From: Sporomusaceae bacterium UBA7701
GTDB taxonomy: Bacteria > Bacillota > Negativicutes > Sporomusales > UBA7701
Length of the DNA: 64,000 bases
NCBI GenBank assembly: GCA_002482545.1
Contig: DLGF01000024.1
Location: forward strand, 118,885 to 182,884
Direction of reading: 5' to 3'
Shown here: positions 49,734-59,258 of the stretch, in pieces
Layout of the letters: each line of letters opens with the position of its first letter
Numbering within the stretch: position 1 is the stretch's first letter
The notes under the pieces: generated by a model
Told to the model about the DNA's origin: nothing
Seen by the model: the letters and a program-made list of their open reading frames with translations, nothing else
Database searches by the model: none
Made by a program: the position numbers and the translations under genes

Positions 49734-51125
49734 CTAAAGAATGAAGTGGCTTAAATCCTGATTGACAACAATAGGATCAAGTTTACTCTTTACATAGGTT
49801 CGGTCTATATTAATTATTTTATCAGGTATATCGGGTGCTTGAAAAGCAATATCTTCGAGTAACTTTTCCAAAATGGTGTGAAGCCGCCGGGCGCCGATAT
49901 TCTCGGTCTGCGCGTTGACCTGGCAGGCAACTTCGGCCAATTCATCAATAGCATCGTCGGTGAAATGGATTTTTATACCTTCAGTTTCCAGCAGACTGGT
50001 ATACTGCTTGATCAGAGCGTTAGCCGGCTCGGTCAGGATTTGTTTAAAATCCTCCTTCGACAGGCTGGCCAATTCGACACGGATCGGGAAGCGTCCCTGA
50101 AGCTCGGGGATGAGGTCGGAAGGCTTCGATATGTGAAAAGCCCCGGCCGCTACGAATAGAACATGGTCGGTCTTGACCGGTCCGTATTTCGTGACGACCG
50201 TCGAGCCCTCAACAATCGGCAGAATGTCGCGCTGAACGCCTTCCCGCGAGACATCCGGACCGGTAGCCCGCCCCCGCCCCGCGATTTTATCGATTTCATC
50301 CAGGAAGATCATGCCGTAATTCTCCGCCAGATGGATGGCCGCCGCTATGACTTCGTCCATATCGATAAGCTTTTGGGCTTCTTCCTGGATGAATATCTTG
50401 CGGGCGTTCGCCACCGTCACCTTGCGTTTTTTTTGTTTCTTGGGCATCAGATTGCCCAGCATATCCTGAAGATTGATCCCCATTTCCTCGGCGCCGGACC
50501 CGGCAAACATCCCCATCATGGGATTGGAGCTGTCCTCGACGACAATTTCGATGAGTTCGTCTTCCAGTTCGCCGCCGGCGAGCCGGCTACGCCAGATTTC
50601 GCGCTCCGTATCGACGGGAGGCTGTTCCGGGGCCGGTTGCGGCTGCTGGGCGGTATTGAGGCCGCCGCTGAATAAGAGTTCGAAGGGATTGCGGGATTGC
50701 TCCTTCTTGGCGCTGGGCCACAAATGCTCCAGAATCCGCTCGTTGGCCAGCACGCGGGCCTTGTCGTTGACTTCAAGCATCTTTTCCTGCTTCACCATGC
50801 GGATGGCGGTTTCCACCAGGTCGCGGACCATGGATTCGACATCGCGGCCGACATACCCGATCTCCGTAAACTTGGTCGCCTCCACCTTGATGAAGGGAGC
50901 GTTGACCAGTTTGGCCAGGCGTCTGGCGATCTCGGTTTTGCCTACCCCGGTGGGACCGATCATGAGGATGTTCTTCGGAATAATCTCTTCTTTAAGTTCA
51001 GGCGGCAGTTGCTTGCTGCGCCAACGGTTGCGCAGCGCGATCGCCACCGATTTTTTCGCGTCCTTTTGGCCGATTATGTATTTGTTCAATTCGGCCACAA
51101 TCTGGCTGGGTGTCAGTTCAACCAT
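49734..51125 (-). CDS. hslU: ATP-dependent protease ATPase subunit HslU
   Basis: HslU (ClpY) unfolds substrates for the HslV protease. The 463-residue AAA+ protein has Walker A GPTGVGKTE (about 57-65), the pore GYVGRD motif, an I domain (about 110-240), Walker B and the sensor motifs (LIPELQGRFPIRVELASLSK, quoted in part), and the C-terminal ENIGARRLHTILEKLLEDIA (in part) and DLSHFIL tail that inserts into HslV. Start ATG 51123-51125. Confidence 0.97.
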   Translation of the reverse strand: MVELTPSQIVAELNKYIIGQKDAKKSVAIALRNRWRSKQLPPELKEEIIPKNILMIGPTGVGKTEIARRLAKLVNAPFIKVEATKFTEIGYVGRDVESMVRDLVETAIRMVKQEKMLEVNDKARVLANERILEHLWPSAKKEQSRNPFELLFSGGLNTAQQPQPAPEQPPVDTEREIWRSRLAGGELEDELIEIVVEDSSNPMMGMFAGSGAEEMGINLQDMLGNLMPKKQKKRKVTVANARKIFIQEEAQKLIDMDEVIAAAIHLAENYGMIFLDEIDKIAGRGRATGPDVSREGVQRDILPIVEGSTVVTKYGPVKTDHVLFVAAGAFHISKPSDLIPELQGRFPIRVELASLSKEDFKQILTEPANALIKQYTSLLETEGIKIHFTDDAIDELAEVACQVNAQTENIGARRLHTILEKLLEDIAFQAPDIPDKIINIDRTYVKSKLDPIVVNQDLSHFIL

Positions 51126-51142
51126 GACCTACCCCTCCTTGT

Positions 51143-51673
51143 TTATAGCTCTTCGACGGTAATGTGGCTGTTGGTGTAGACACATATTTCCGAAGCGATT
51201 TCCAGGGCCCGCCTGGCAATCTCGGCCGCCGGGAGAGGCGAATGGCCGACGAGCGCTCTGGCTGCCGCCAGGGCGTAAGGCCCTCCGGAGCCGATGGCCG
51301 TGACCCCGTCATCCGGCTCAATGACTTCGCCGTTGCCGGAAATAATCAGGAGATGCTCGGCGTCGGTGACGATCAGCAAGGCTTCAAGACGCCTGAGCAC
51401 GCGATCTGTCCGCCAGTCCTTCGCCAGTTCGACGGCGGCCCGCATCATATTGCCGTTGTATTCTTCCAGTTTCTGCTCAAATTTGGTAAATAGCGTGAAA
51501 GCATCGGCAACCGAGCCGGCAAAGCCGGCAAGCACCTTGCCGTGGTAAAGACGGCGGACCTTCTTGGCGTTATGTTTCATGATCGTGTTTTGCCCGAAGG
51601 TCACCTGGCCGTCCCCGGCGATCGCCGTCGCGCCGTTATGGCGGACAGCCACAATCGTGGTGGCGTGAAACAT
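51143..51673 (-). CDS. hslV: ATP-dependent protease proteolytic subunit HslV
   Basis: HslV (ClpQ) is a proteasome-like peptidase. The 176-residue protein begins MFHATTIVAVRHNG; cleavage of a short propeptide would expose Thr5 as the N-terminal nucleophile, with the following GDGQVTFGQ and the conserved GSGGPYALAAARAL. It has the standard length. In B. subtilis the corresponding residue is Ser; here it is Thr, as in most bacteria. Start ATG 51671-51673, 18 bp upstream of hslU. Confidence 0.97.
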   Translation of the reverse strand: MFHATTIVAVRHNGATAIAGDGQVTFGQNTIMKHNAKKVRRLYHGKVLAGFAGSVADAFTLFTKFEQKLEEYNGNMMRAAVELAKDWRTDRVLRRLEALLIVTDAEHLLIISGNGEVIEPDDGVTAIGSGGPYALAAARALVGHSPLPAAEIARRALEIASEICVYTNSHITVEEL

Positions 51674-51684
51674 CGTTCTACCTC

Positions 51685-52590
51685 CTATGCGCGCGGATGC
51701 GCTGCCTGGTAAACCGATTTGATTTTTTCTTTCGTTACATGCGTATACAGTTGCGTTGTCGATAGGTTGACGTGTCCCAGCAGTTCCTGCACCGACCGGA
51801 GGTCGGCTCCGTTGTTCAGAAGATGGGTGGCAAAGGTGTGGCGGATGGTGTGGGGGCTGACGTGCTTGGCAAGAGCCAGCTCCTTGACGTACTTGTCGAG
51901 AATCCTGCGGACGCTGCGGTCCGTCAGGGGCCCCCCCTTCTGATTGACAAAGAGACTGGCATGAGGAGAAGCGGCCTTCGCGTATAACTTGGGCCTGGCC
52001 AGATCGATATACAGCTTGAGGGCGGCGATGGCTTTCCGGCCGACAGGCACGACGCGTTCCTTCGCTCCCTTGCCGTATACAAGGGCATAGCCGCTTACCA
52101 GATCGACATCCTTTTCCGTCAGGCCGGTCAACTCGCTCACCCGGATACCGGTGGCATATAGTAGCTCCAGAATGGCTGCATCCCGGCGTCCGGCGGCGTT
52201 TTTTCCCGGGAGGTCAAGCAGCCCGTTGATCTCCTTGGGATCAAGAAAAACCGGCAGCCGTTTATCCAGCTTGGGAGTGCGCACCGCGGTGAAGGGGTTG
52301 TCGCTGATGACCGCCTCGCGGCACAAGAAGCGAAAAAAGGACCGCAAAGCGGCCACCCTGCGCGCTATGGTGCGGCGCGCATAATCCTTCTCTTTCAGTT
52401 GTGCCAAGTACGCCCGGATTACGATAGGGGTGATATTTGCCACAAGTACCTCCCCATTTTGATGGCGGCGAACAAAATCGAAAAAACTTTCGAAATCGGT
52501 CTGGTAGTTGTTCACCGTATGGGGTGAGGCATTTTTCTGAACTTTGAGATACAGCAGGAAGTGGTCCAAATGGCTTTCTAACGAATTCAT
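51685..52590 (-). CDS. xerC: Tyrosine recombinase XerC
   Basis: XerC with XerD resolves chromosome dimers at dif. The 301-residue protein has the N-terminal SAM-like core-binding domain and the catalytic domain with R150 (TGIRVSEL), K175 (YGKGAKERVVP), H247 and R250 (HTIRHTFATHLL), H273 (LLGHVNLSTTQ) and Y282. The catalytic set is intact. Position trmFO-xerC-hslV matches codV of B. subtilis, so a core recombinase rather than a phage integrase is inferred. Start ATG 52588-52590. Confidence 0.95.
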   Translation of the reverse strand: MNSLESHLDHFLLYLKVQKNASPHTVNNYQTDFESFFDFVRRHQNGEVLVANITPIVIRAYLAQLKEKDYARRTIARRVAALRSFFRFLCREAVISDNPFTAVRTPKLDKRLPVFLDPKEINGLLDLPGKNAAGRRDAAILELLYATGIRVSELTGLTEKDVDLVSGYALVYGKGAKERVVPVGRKAIAALKLYIDLARPKLYAKAASPHASLFVNQKGGPLTDRSVRRILDKYVKELALAKHVSPHTIRHTFATHLLNNGADLRSVQELLGHVNLSTTQLYTHVTKEKIKSVYQAAHPRA

Positions 52591-52649
52591 AACTGATTAT
52601 CACGCTTTTTCTGGTTATTTTCGTTAGGAAATTGCTAATTTAATTATTT

Positions 52650-52678
52650 ATACTAGCATAAGGGTCGGATTTATGCAA
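52650..52678 (-). promoter_or_regulatory. Promoter for xerC-hslV-hslU-codY
   Basis: On the minus strand TTGCAT (52673-52678), 17 bp, then TAGTAT (52650-52655), with TGC directly before the -10 (extended -10). It overlaps the trmFO stop codon and would start transcription about 55 bp before xerC. Confidence 0.65.
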
Positions 52679-53990
52679 GAATACTGTCATATTTTTCGTG
52701 AAATTTCGTCAGGGCGGTCAGGGCCCTCGCGGAAATCTGACGGTTTTTTTCTTTTTTGTCCCGTATCTTATGCGCCAGCGGCGGCAGCAGGCCGAAATTG
52801 ATGTTCATGGGCTGGAAACCGCCCGGCTGGGCATGGGTGATGTAGTGGAAAAGAGCGCCGTGAGCCGTTTCCGGCGGAAACGCCAGCGGCATTTCCCCGC
52901 CAGCCAGCCGGGCGGCGTTGATCCCGGCCGCCAGACCGCAGGCGGCCGACTCCACATAGCCTTCCACTCCGGTAATCTGCCCGGCGAACAGAATGCCCGG
53001 CTGATTCCTCATCTGCAGGCTGGGTTCTAGAATATGGGGGGAATTGATATAGGTATTGCGGTGCATCACGCCGAGGCGCACGAATTCCGCCCGTTCGAGC
53101 CCCGGAATCAGGCGGAAGACCCGTTCCTGTTCAGGCCATTTCAGATGGGTTTGAAACCCCACAATATTATATAAGGTCGCCGCGGCGTTATCCTGGCGGA
53201 GCTGGACCACCGCATAGGGCACCTCGCCGGTGACCGGATGGCGGAGGCCGACCGGTTTCAGCGGACCGAACCGCAGGGTGTCGGGCCCGCGGCCGGCCAT
53301 TTCTTCCACCGGCATGCAGCCCTCAAAGAAAATAGCCTTTTCAAAGTCCTTCAGCGGCGCTGTTTCCGCCCGGGTAAGCTCTTGCCAGAACAATTCGTAT
53401 TCTTCTTTGTTCATCGGGCAATTGAGGTAATCGTCTTCGCCTTTGTCGTAGCGGGAAGCCCGGAAGACCTTCCCGTAGTCCAGCGAATCGCCGGTCACGA
53501 TCGGCGCCGCCGCGTCGTAAAAGTACAGATAGTCCTGGCCGGTAAGGCCGGCGATGGCCGCCGACAGCGCCGGCGAGGTCAAGGGCCCGCTGGCGATGAC
53601 CAGCGGGCGGCCTTCGGGTATCGCTGTTATTTCCTCGGACCGGATCCGGATGTTCCGGTGCCCGGCAATGGCGTCGGTGATATACTGGCTGAAGGACGTC
53701 CTGTCGACGGCGAGGGCTCCGCCGGCGGGAACGCGGCAGGCGTCGGCGGCGCGCATGACCAGGGAATTCAACCGCCGCATTTCTTCCTTGAGCAATCCGA
53801 CGGCGTTTTCAAGCGCCGCGGCCCGCAGGGAATTGCTGCAGACCAGTTCCGCGAACAAGGCGGTATGATGAGCCGGGGTCATGACCTTTGGCCTCATCTC
53901 GATCAATTCAACTTCCACTCCGGCGCTGGCAATCTGCCAGGCGGCCTCGCTGCCGGCAAGACCTGCGCCGATTACGGTAACGTTAGCCAC
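52671..53990 (-). CDS. trmFO: tRNA uridine-54 C5-methyltransferase TrmFO
   Basis: TrmFO makes ribothymidine-54 in tRNA using methylene-tetrahydrofolate and FAD. The 439-residue protein has the FAD GxGxxG motif VIGAGLAGSEAAWQIA, ELVCSNSLRAAALENAVGLL (in part), DRTSFSQYITDAI, the active-site FEGCMPVEEMAGRG, and the C-terminal FAGQITGVEGYVESAACGL (in part). The start is GTG 53988-53990 inside the end of topA (8 bp overlap). It gives folate genes in the same neighbourhood a consumer, though that is probably coincidental. Confidence 0.97.
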   Translation of the reverse strand: MANVTVIGAGLAGSEAAWQIASAGVEVELIEMRPKVMTPAHHTALFAELVCSNSLRAAALENAVGLLKEEMRRLNSLVMRAADACRVPAGGALAVDRTSFSQYITDAIAGHRNIRIRSEEITAIPEGRPLVIASGPLTSPALSAAIAGLTGQDYLYFYDAAAPIVTGDSLDYGKVFRASRYDKGEDDYLNCPMNKEEYELFWQELTRAETAPLKDFEKAIFFEGCMPVEEMAGRGPDTLRFGPLKPVGLRHPVTGEVPYAVVQLRQDNAAATLYNIVGFQTHLKWPEQERVFRLIPGLERAEFVRLGVMHRNTYINSPHILEPSLQMRNQPGILFAGQITGVEGYVESAACGLAAGINAARLAGGEMPLAFPPETAHGALFHYITHAQPGGFQPMNINFGLLPPLAHKIRDKKEKNRQISARALTALTKFHEKYDSILA

Positions 53991-56124
53991 GGCTGCCTCC
54001 TGCTTTCGGGGTCGATTTGGGCTTCGATTTGGGCTTGGCCTTTTCCGGTTCGGTGCGGACGCGGGTGGCGCAGGCCTCGTTGCCGCAATACACGACCGAG
54101 CGGCCGCCTTTGAAATTGTGGCGGACCTTGAAGGAGCCGCAAGTCTCGCAGTTTTCTTTTAAGGGCGTATCCCATGTTGTAAACTGGCATTCCGGATAGT
54201 TGGCGCAGCCGTAGAAGGTTTTCCCGCGTTTGGTGCGGCGCTGGACAATCGCGCCCTGGCACAGCGGACAATTGACCCCCGTCTCCTTTAAAATCGGCTT
54301 GGTGTTCCGGCATTCGGGAAAACCCGGGCAGGCCAGAAAATTGCCGTAGCGTCCGTGTTTGACCACCATAAGGCGCCCGCATCTGTCGCACTTCACGTCC
54401 GACACTTCCACCGGCAACTCGACCTGGCCGATCTCTTCCTCCGCCTTGGTCAGCGTGTCCACGAACGGCCCGTAGAACTCCTTCAGCACATGAATGCGGG
54501 AGCTTTCGCCGTCCGCCACGCCGTCCAGGCGGTCCTCGAGGTCGGCGGTGAAATCGACGTCGACGATATCGTGGAAATGCTCTTTGAGCAAATCGACAAC
54601 GACAAAACCCAGTTCCGTCGGTTCAAACTTTTTTTCAACTTTCGTCACATAGCCCCGGTCCTGAATGGTTTCGATGATCGGCGCATAGGTGCTGGGGCGG
54701 CCGATGCCGTTCTCCTCCAGCGTTTTGACCAGGGACGCCTCGGTATACCGCGGCGGCGGCTCGGTAAAGTGCTGCTTCGGCGACAGCTTCTGCAGCTTGA
54801 GCGTGGCGCCTACGGCCAGTTCGGGAAGAATTGCTTCCTTCTCGGCATCCTCCTTGCTGTCGCCGTACACCGCCAGAAAACCGGGGAATTTCAGCGTCGA
54901 GCCGGTGGCCCTAAGTCCGTACCGGGCGGCTTTGATATCCACCGTGAGCGTATCATAAACGGCCGGAGCCATCTGACTGGCGACAAACCGTTCCCATATC
55001 AGCAGATACAGGCGGAACTGGTCGCGGGATAGACTTCCCTGCACCAAGTCCGGCGTCAGTTCCAGGCTGGTCGGCCGGATTGCTTCATGGGCGTCCTGTG
55101 CCTTCTTCTTCGTGCCGTATACCGGCGGTTTCTCGGGCAGATAAGGCTGGCCGTGCGTAGCGGCGATATAACCCCTCGCCTCCTCCTGCGCCATGGCCGC
55201 GATCCGGGTGGAATCGGTCCGGATGTAGGTGACGAGGCCGACCGGTCCCCGGCCCTTCACCTCAATGCCTTCATAAAGCTGCTGAGCCAGCATCATGGTT
55301 TTGCGGGCGGTGTAGCCGAGTTTTCGGGAGGCATCCTGCTGAAGGCTGCTGGTGATAAAGGGCGGGGCCGGATTGCGGCGGCGTTCCCGGCGCTTTACGT
55401 CCTGCACGGTGTAAGCCGCCTGTTCCAGGTCCTTCGTCACCTGGTTGGCCAGCGTTTCGTCGCCGATTTCGGCTTTCTTGCCGTCGATGCTTACCAGTTC
55501 CGCGTCGAACTGGGGCGAGCGGGGCTTCTCCCGCAGCCTGGCGGTGATGGTCCAGTATTCCTCGGGAATAAAAGCCTGGATCTCCCGCTCCCGGTCGCAG
55601 ATCAGCCGCACGGCCACCGATTGGACCCGTCCGGCGCTGAGTCCCTTGCGCACCTTCCGCCAGAGCAGGGGGCTAAGCTTATAGCCTACCAGACGGTCGA
55701 GAATGCGCCTGGCCTGCTGGGCGTCCACCCGGGGCAGGTCGATGGGCCGGGGATGTTTGATGGCTTTCTGGATGGCCGGTTTGGTTATTTCATTAAATTC
55801 GATGCGACAAGCTTCGCTATAAGGAATATTCAAAAGGTGGGCCAGATGCCAGGCAATGGCCTCACCTTCCCGGTCAGGGTCAGTTGCCAGAAAAACGGCG
55901 CTGGCTTTTTTTGCTTCATCCTTCAAAGTCTTGATCAGGTCGCCTTTGCCGCGGATATTGATATACTTCGGCTCGAAGTCATGTTCAATGTCCACGCCGA
56001 ACTGGCTTTTCGGCAGGTCGCGCAAGTGCCCCATGGAGGCACGGACGACATAATTGCGGCCTAAAAACTTTTCAATTGTTTTGGCTTTGGCCGGTGATTC
56101 GACTACAACAAGGGCTTTGTTCAC
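53983..56124 (-). CDS. topA: DNA topoisomerase I
   Basis: TopA relaxes negative supercoils. The 713-residue protein has the Toprim domain (VVESPAKAKTIEKFLG; TDPDREGE at 81-88), the active-site Tyr300 in GLVTYIRTDST, and three C-terminal zinc fingers (CDRCGRLMVVKHGRYGNFLA, CPLCQGAIVQ, CETCGSFK) followed by a Lys-rich tail. Length is normal for a Firmicute. Start GTG 56122-56124 overlaps the dprA stop by 4 bp. Confidence 0.97.
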   Translation of the reverse strand: MNKALVVVESPAKAKTIEKFLGRNYVVRASMGHLRDLPKSQFGVDIEHDFEPKYINIRGKGDLIKTLKDEAKKASAVFLATDPDREGEAIAWHLAHLLNIPYSEACRIEFNEITKPAIQKAIKHPRPIDLPRVDAQQARRILDRLVGYKLSPLLWRKVRKGLSAGRVQSVAVRLICDREREIQAFIPEEYWTITARLREKPRSPQFDAELVSIDGKKAEIGDETLANQVTKDLEQAAYTVQDVKRRERRRNPAPPFITSSLQQDASRKLGYTARKTMMLAQQLYEGIEVKGRGPVGLVTYIRTDSTRIAAMAQEEARGYIAATHGQPYLPEKPPVYGTKKKAQDAHEAIRPTSLELTPDLVQGSLSRDQFRLYLLIWERFVASQMAPAVYDTLTVDIKAARYGLRATGSTLKFPGFLAVYGDSKEDAEKEAILPELAVGATLKLQKLSPKQHFTEPPPRYTEASLVKTLEENGIGRPSTYAPIIETIQDRGYVTKVEKKFEPTELGFVVVDLLKEHFHDIVDVDFTADLEDRLDGVADGESSRIHVLKEFYGPFVDTLTKAEEEIGQVELPVEVSDVKCDRCGRLMVVKHGRYGNFLACPGFPECRNTKPILKETGVNCPLCQGAIVQRRTKRGKTFYGCANYPECQFTTWDTPLKENCETCGSFKVRHNFKGGRSVVYCGNEACATRVRTEPEKAKPKSKPKSTPKAGGSRG

Positions 56125-57209
56125 CCGATTTCCCTCCCAGGAAGGCGGATATAACGCTGTCCGCCGGATTGCGCCACAAGATCGCGCAGTTCCAATTGCA
56201 ATAAAATATAAGCGGCAACTTGGGGCGTCATATTGGTCTTCAGGACTATTTCATCTACGGTCAGGGGATTCTCGCAGTTGAGCGCCTTATATACCGCGCT
56301 CTCGTCCGCCGTCAGCGGAGCGGCGGGGATTTTCGGCTCCGCATCCCCGTCCAGGCCGTACTCCTCCAGGATGTCCGCCGCCCGCTCCACCAGTTTGGCT
56401 CCCTGCTTGATGAGGCGGTGGGTGCCCCTGCTGGTTTCGGAAAATATGCTGCCCGGAACGGCAAACACGTCCCGGCCTTCTTCCAGGGCAAAATCGGCGG
56501 TAATCAGCGCGCCGCTTTTTTCCGCTGCCTCCACTACCACAACGCCCTGGGACAGGCCGCTGATAATCCGGTTGCGGGCCGGAAAGAAGCCGGGCAGCGG
56601 CGGTGTGCCGGGAGGATGTTCAGAGATTACCGCGCCCTGTTCGGCGATTTTCTCCAGCAAGCGCTTGTTCTCCGCAGGATAAGAGACATCAACGCCGCAC
56701 CCCAGCACGGCGAAAGTACGGCCGCCTTCCAGAGCCCCGTTATGGGCGGCGGTGTCGATGCCCCTGGCGGCGCCGCTGACAACCGCAAAACCGGCGGAAA
56801 CAAGCTGGGACGCCAGGAAGGACGCCGCGTTCTTCCCGTAGGCCGACGCCCGCCGGGCGCCGACGATCGCGATAAGCGGCTGGTCGCCGGGCAGTTGCCC
56901 CCGATAAAACAGTACTTGCGGCGGATCAAAGATGGTTTTTAAGAGGGCGGGGTATTCGCCGTCCGGAGGCCGGCACAGGCGAATCCCTTTTTGCTCCCAC
57001 TCCTGCGCGATCTTATGTACATCTATCTTTTCCCGCTCGGCAAGCAAATTATTACAGTCGGCGACATCCAGGCAACCGCACAAAAACAAATCGCGCCGGG
57101 CGGCTTTCCAAGCCGTTTGGGCGCTTCCGAAAAAAGAAACAAGGGATTTGATGCGGGAATTGCCAAAACCAGGAATCAGCCGGAAAGCCGCCCAGTAATA
57201 CCGTTCCAT
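56121..57209 (-). CDS. dprA: DNA-processing protein DprA (Smf)
   Basis: DprA loads RecA on incoming single-stranded DNA in natural transformation. The protein is 362 residues from ATG 57207-57209, which has AGGGAGG six bases before it; in-frame codons further upstream lie across the promoter and are rejected. It has the N-terminal SAM-like part, the Rossmann-type core (AIVGARRASAYGKNAASFLA, VVSGAARGIDTAAHNGALEG, SEHPPGTPPLPGFFPARNRI) and a C-terminal winged helix. dprA-topA is the standard Firmicutes order. Confidence 0.96.
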   Translation of the reverse strand: MERYYWAAFRLIPGFGNSRIKSLVSFFGSAQTAWKAARRDLFLCGCLDVADCNNLLAEREKIDVHKIAQEWEQKGIRLCRPPDGEYPALLKTIFDPPQVLFYRGQLPGDQPLIAIVGARRASAYGKNAASFLASQLVSAGFAVVSGAARGIDTAAHNGALEGGRTFAVLGCGVDVSYPAENKRLLEKIAEQGAVISEHPPGTPPLPGFFPARNRIISGLSQGVVVVEAAEKSGALITADFALEEGRDVFAVPGSIFSETSRGTHRLIKQGAKLVERAADILEEYGLDGDAEPKIPAAPLTADESAVYKALNCENPLTVDEIVLKTNMTPQVAAYILLQLELRDLVAQSGGQRYIRLPGREIG

Positions 57210-57243
57210 AAGCATCCTCCCTTTGCTTGTTGTTACCGGCCTA

Positions 57244-57272
57244 ATTATAACCAGTATCGAATTTTCAGTCAA
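57244..57272 (-). promoter_or_regulatory. Promoter of the dprA-topA operon
   Basis: On the minus strand TTGACT (57267-57272), exactly 17 bp, then a perfect TATAAT (57244-57249). It lies at the very end of the glycosyltransferase gene, with the start about 30 bp before dprA. It probably serves dprA, topA and trmFO, and beyond. Confidence 0.88.
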
Positions 57273-58410
57273 GCAAGTTTTGCCTAATAATTTCCAAAAT
57301 CTTACGGGCCGCCGCTCCGGCCGCCCCAGGCCGCCCCAGGGCAGCCGCCCGGGAACCCATGGCCTCAAGCCCGGCCGGATCGGCGAACAGCAAATCGGCG
57401 ATGGCGGCCTTCAGCGCTGCGGGCGAGTCGATCCGACGCGCTACCGAATGCTCCGCGAGGTAACGGGTGTTGGCCTCCTCCTGGCCGGGAATGGGCCGGT
57501 AAATCAAAAACGGCAGTCCCCGGCTCAGAGCCTCCGCCGAGGTTGCCCCTCCCGACTTGGAAACAAGAATATCGGCGATGGCCATGAGTTCGTGCACATT
57601 GTCCACAAACCCGAGCGGCCGCAAAGTGCAGTGTTTGAGCGTCGGGCCCTTGGCTAAAAGCCTGCTGCGGAGCCGTTCGTTGGTCCCGCACACGGCGATC
57701 AGCTGAAGGGGTTTTCCAACCGCATCGCAGGCGGTGATAATCTCTTCCATGGGGAGGACCCCTGCTCCGCCCCCCATAATCAGCACGGTTTTACAGTCAC
57801 CGGCCAGCTTGAGGGAGGCGAGGACGCTTTCCTTGTCCACAGCGGTTGCAAAACCGTCGCCGACCGGGATGCCGGTCACCATCGTCCGGGTTGGGTCAAT
57901 CCCCTGCGTCTGAAGATACTCCTGAAGTTCCTGGTTGGCGACAAAATACCAGTCCAGTTCCGGATATACCCACAGCCGGTGCACAATATAATCCGTAACC
58001 ACAGCCGCCGCCGGGGTCTTCAGCGACCGGTGCCGTTTCAGATACGCCACCAGGCCGGCCGGAGTGGCATGGGTGCAGATAATGGCCGCCGGATTGACCG
58101 CCGTTATGTAGCTGTGCATTCTTCCGGCCAGATACCGGCTGATCAGTTCCCGCCCCGCCAAGGCCGCCCGGCTGCCGTTCCCCCAGTGGTAAGCCGCGCC
58201 ATAGGCCGCCGGGCATATTTGCAGGACCTGGAGATACAGCCGCAGGATAAACCGGCCGATCGCCGGGCTGAGGAAGTCGAAGACATTCACATATCTGACC
58301 TCCATTTCGGCGGCCTGCCGCTGGATAGACGCGCCTAAGGCCCGGGCCACTTTGACATGGCCCGAGCCTATAGGGGCGCTGATAATCAGGATTGGCTGTT
58401 TTTGATCCAA
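57265..58410 (-). CDS. MGDG-synthase-like glycosyltransferase (GT28 type)
   Basis: A 381-residue two-domain glycosyltransferase. The N-terminal domain (about 5-185) begins ILIISAPIGSGHVKVARALG and matches the MGDG synthase N domain; the C-terminal GT28 domain (about 190-370) contains ILIMGGGAGVLPMEEIITAC-type glycine loop (VLIMGGGAGVLPM) and KSGGATSAEALSRGLPFLIY, which binds the UDP-sugar. Relatives make glycolipids (diacylglycerol glucosyltransferase) or act like MurG. The substrate cannot be told. Start TTG 58408-58410, four bases after folK, so it may be co-transcribed with the folate genes. Confidence 0.88.
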   Translation of the reverse strand: MDQKQPILIISAPIGSGHVKVARALGASIQRQAAEMEVRYVNVFDFLSPAIGRFILRLYLQVLQICPAAYGAAYHWGNGSRAALAGRELISRYLAGRMHSYITAVNPAAIICTHATPAGLVAYLKRHRSLKTPAAAVVTDYIVHRLWVYPELDWYFVANQELQEYLQTQGIDPTRTMVTGIPVGDGFATAVDKESVLASLKLAGDCKTVLIMGGGAGVLPMEEIITACDAVGKPLQLIAVCGTNERLRSRLLAKGPTLKHCTLRPLGFVDNVHELMAIADILVSKSGGATSAEALSRGLPFLIYRPIPGQEEANTRYLAEHSVARRIDSPAALKAAIADLLFADPAGLEAMGSRAAALGRPGAAGAAARKILEIIRQNLLD

Positions 58411-58413
58411 TGT

Positions 58414-58902
58414 TCAATCACCCTGAAGTTTTTTGTATAGCCGGACATCACTGTCCGTACAGCCCGCCAGGCACTCGGCGGCTGTCTTGCCGCCGCGAAC
58501 CGGCACGTCGGGCGCGATTTCCGCCAGCGGCACCAGCACGAAGCAGCGCTCGTGCAGCCTGGGATGGGGCAGCGTAAGTTGCTCCGACGCCAGTTCGACC
58601 GCATCATAGATCAGCAGGTCGATATCCATGGTCCGCGGGCCCCATTTCACTTCCCTGACCCGGCCGAGGTCCCTTTCGATGCCCAGGCAGACCTGCAACA
58701 GTTCGAGAGGTTCAAGCGCCGTGCTGATCCGGGCGGCCGCGTTGAGGAAGTCCGGCTGATCGGTAAAGCCGACCGGCGCGGTCTCATATAAGGAAGACAC
58801 CGCGATCAGCTCAATATCCGGATACCGGGCCAGGGCCTCAAGCGCCGCCCGGATGTTTCCTTCCCGGTCCCCGACGTTGGAGCCCAGCCCGAGAATAATC
58901 AT
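58414..58902 (-). CDS. folK: 2-amino-4-hydroxy-6-hydroxymethyldihydropteridine diphosphokinase
   Basis: FolK (HPPK) transfers pyrophosphate from ATP to hydroxymethyl-dihydropterin. The 162-residue protein has LGLGSNVGDREGNIRAALEA at the start, ETAPVGFTDQPDFLNAA, and RVREVKWGPRTMDIDLLIYD (in part: GPRTMDIDLLIYD), the ATP/Mg2+ site. It is two bases downstream of folB. Start ATG 58900-58902. Confidence 0.96.
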   Translation of the reverse strand: MIILGLGSNVGDREGNIRAALEALARYPDIELIAVSSLYETAPVGFTDQPDFLNAAARISTALEPLELLQVCLGIERDLGRVREVKWGPRTMDIDLLIYDAVELASEQLTLPHPRLHERCFVLVPLAEIAPDVPVRGGKTAAECLAGCTDSDVRLYKKLQGD

Positions 58903-58904
58903 GC

Positions 58905-59258
58905 TTATTGTCTCCGGGCGACTTCAACTTGCACAAAGTCGATCTGCCCGGGAATCGGCACATGCTTGCGCACCCTGACGACCACCTGGGAAATGCCGGG
59001 GCTGAGCAGCCCGTCGGCAATGTGGCCGGCAAGAGCCTCCAGCAAGTTGAATTTTTTATTTTCTACCACCGCTTTCGTATGCTCATAAACATTCAGATAG
59101 TCGATGGTATCTCTGACATCATCGGTTTGAGCCGCCTTGGTGACATCCATCGTCAATTCAACGTCGACATAAAAACGCTGGCCCAGCTCGCGCTCGTGTT
59201 CGTACACCCCGTGGAAACCATAAAACATCATGTTTTTCAAAAAGATTTTGTCACCCAT
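58905..59258 (-). CDS. folB: Dihydroneopterin aldolase
   Basis: FolB cleaves dihydroneopterin to the hydroxymethyl-pterin and glycolaldehyde. The 117-residue protein has MMFYGFHGVYEHERELGQRF with the active-site Glu, VDVELTMDVTKAAQTDDVRD and the C-terminal VVRVRKHVPIPGQIDFVQVE (in part) including the catalytic Lys. It overlaps the folP stop by 8 bp. Start ATG 59256-59258. Confidence 0.96.
   Translation of the reverse strand: MGDKIFLKNMMFYGFHGVYEHERELGQRFYVDVELTMDVTKAAQTDDVRDTIDYLNVYEHTKAVVENKKFNLLEALAGHIADGLLSPGISQVVVRVRKHVPIPGQIDFVQVEVARRQ

Noticed and set aside
51685..52590. Phage or integron integrase
   Set aside because: Catalytic residues and synteny (trmFO-xerC-hslV) identify a core XerC; no att sites or phage genes are nearby.
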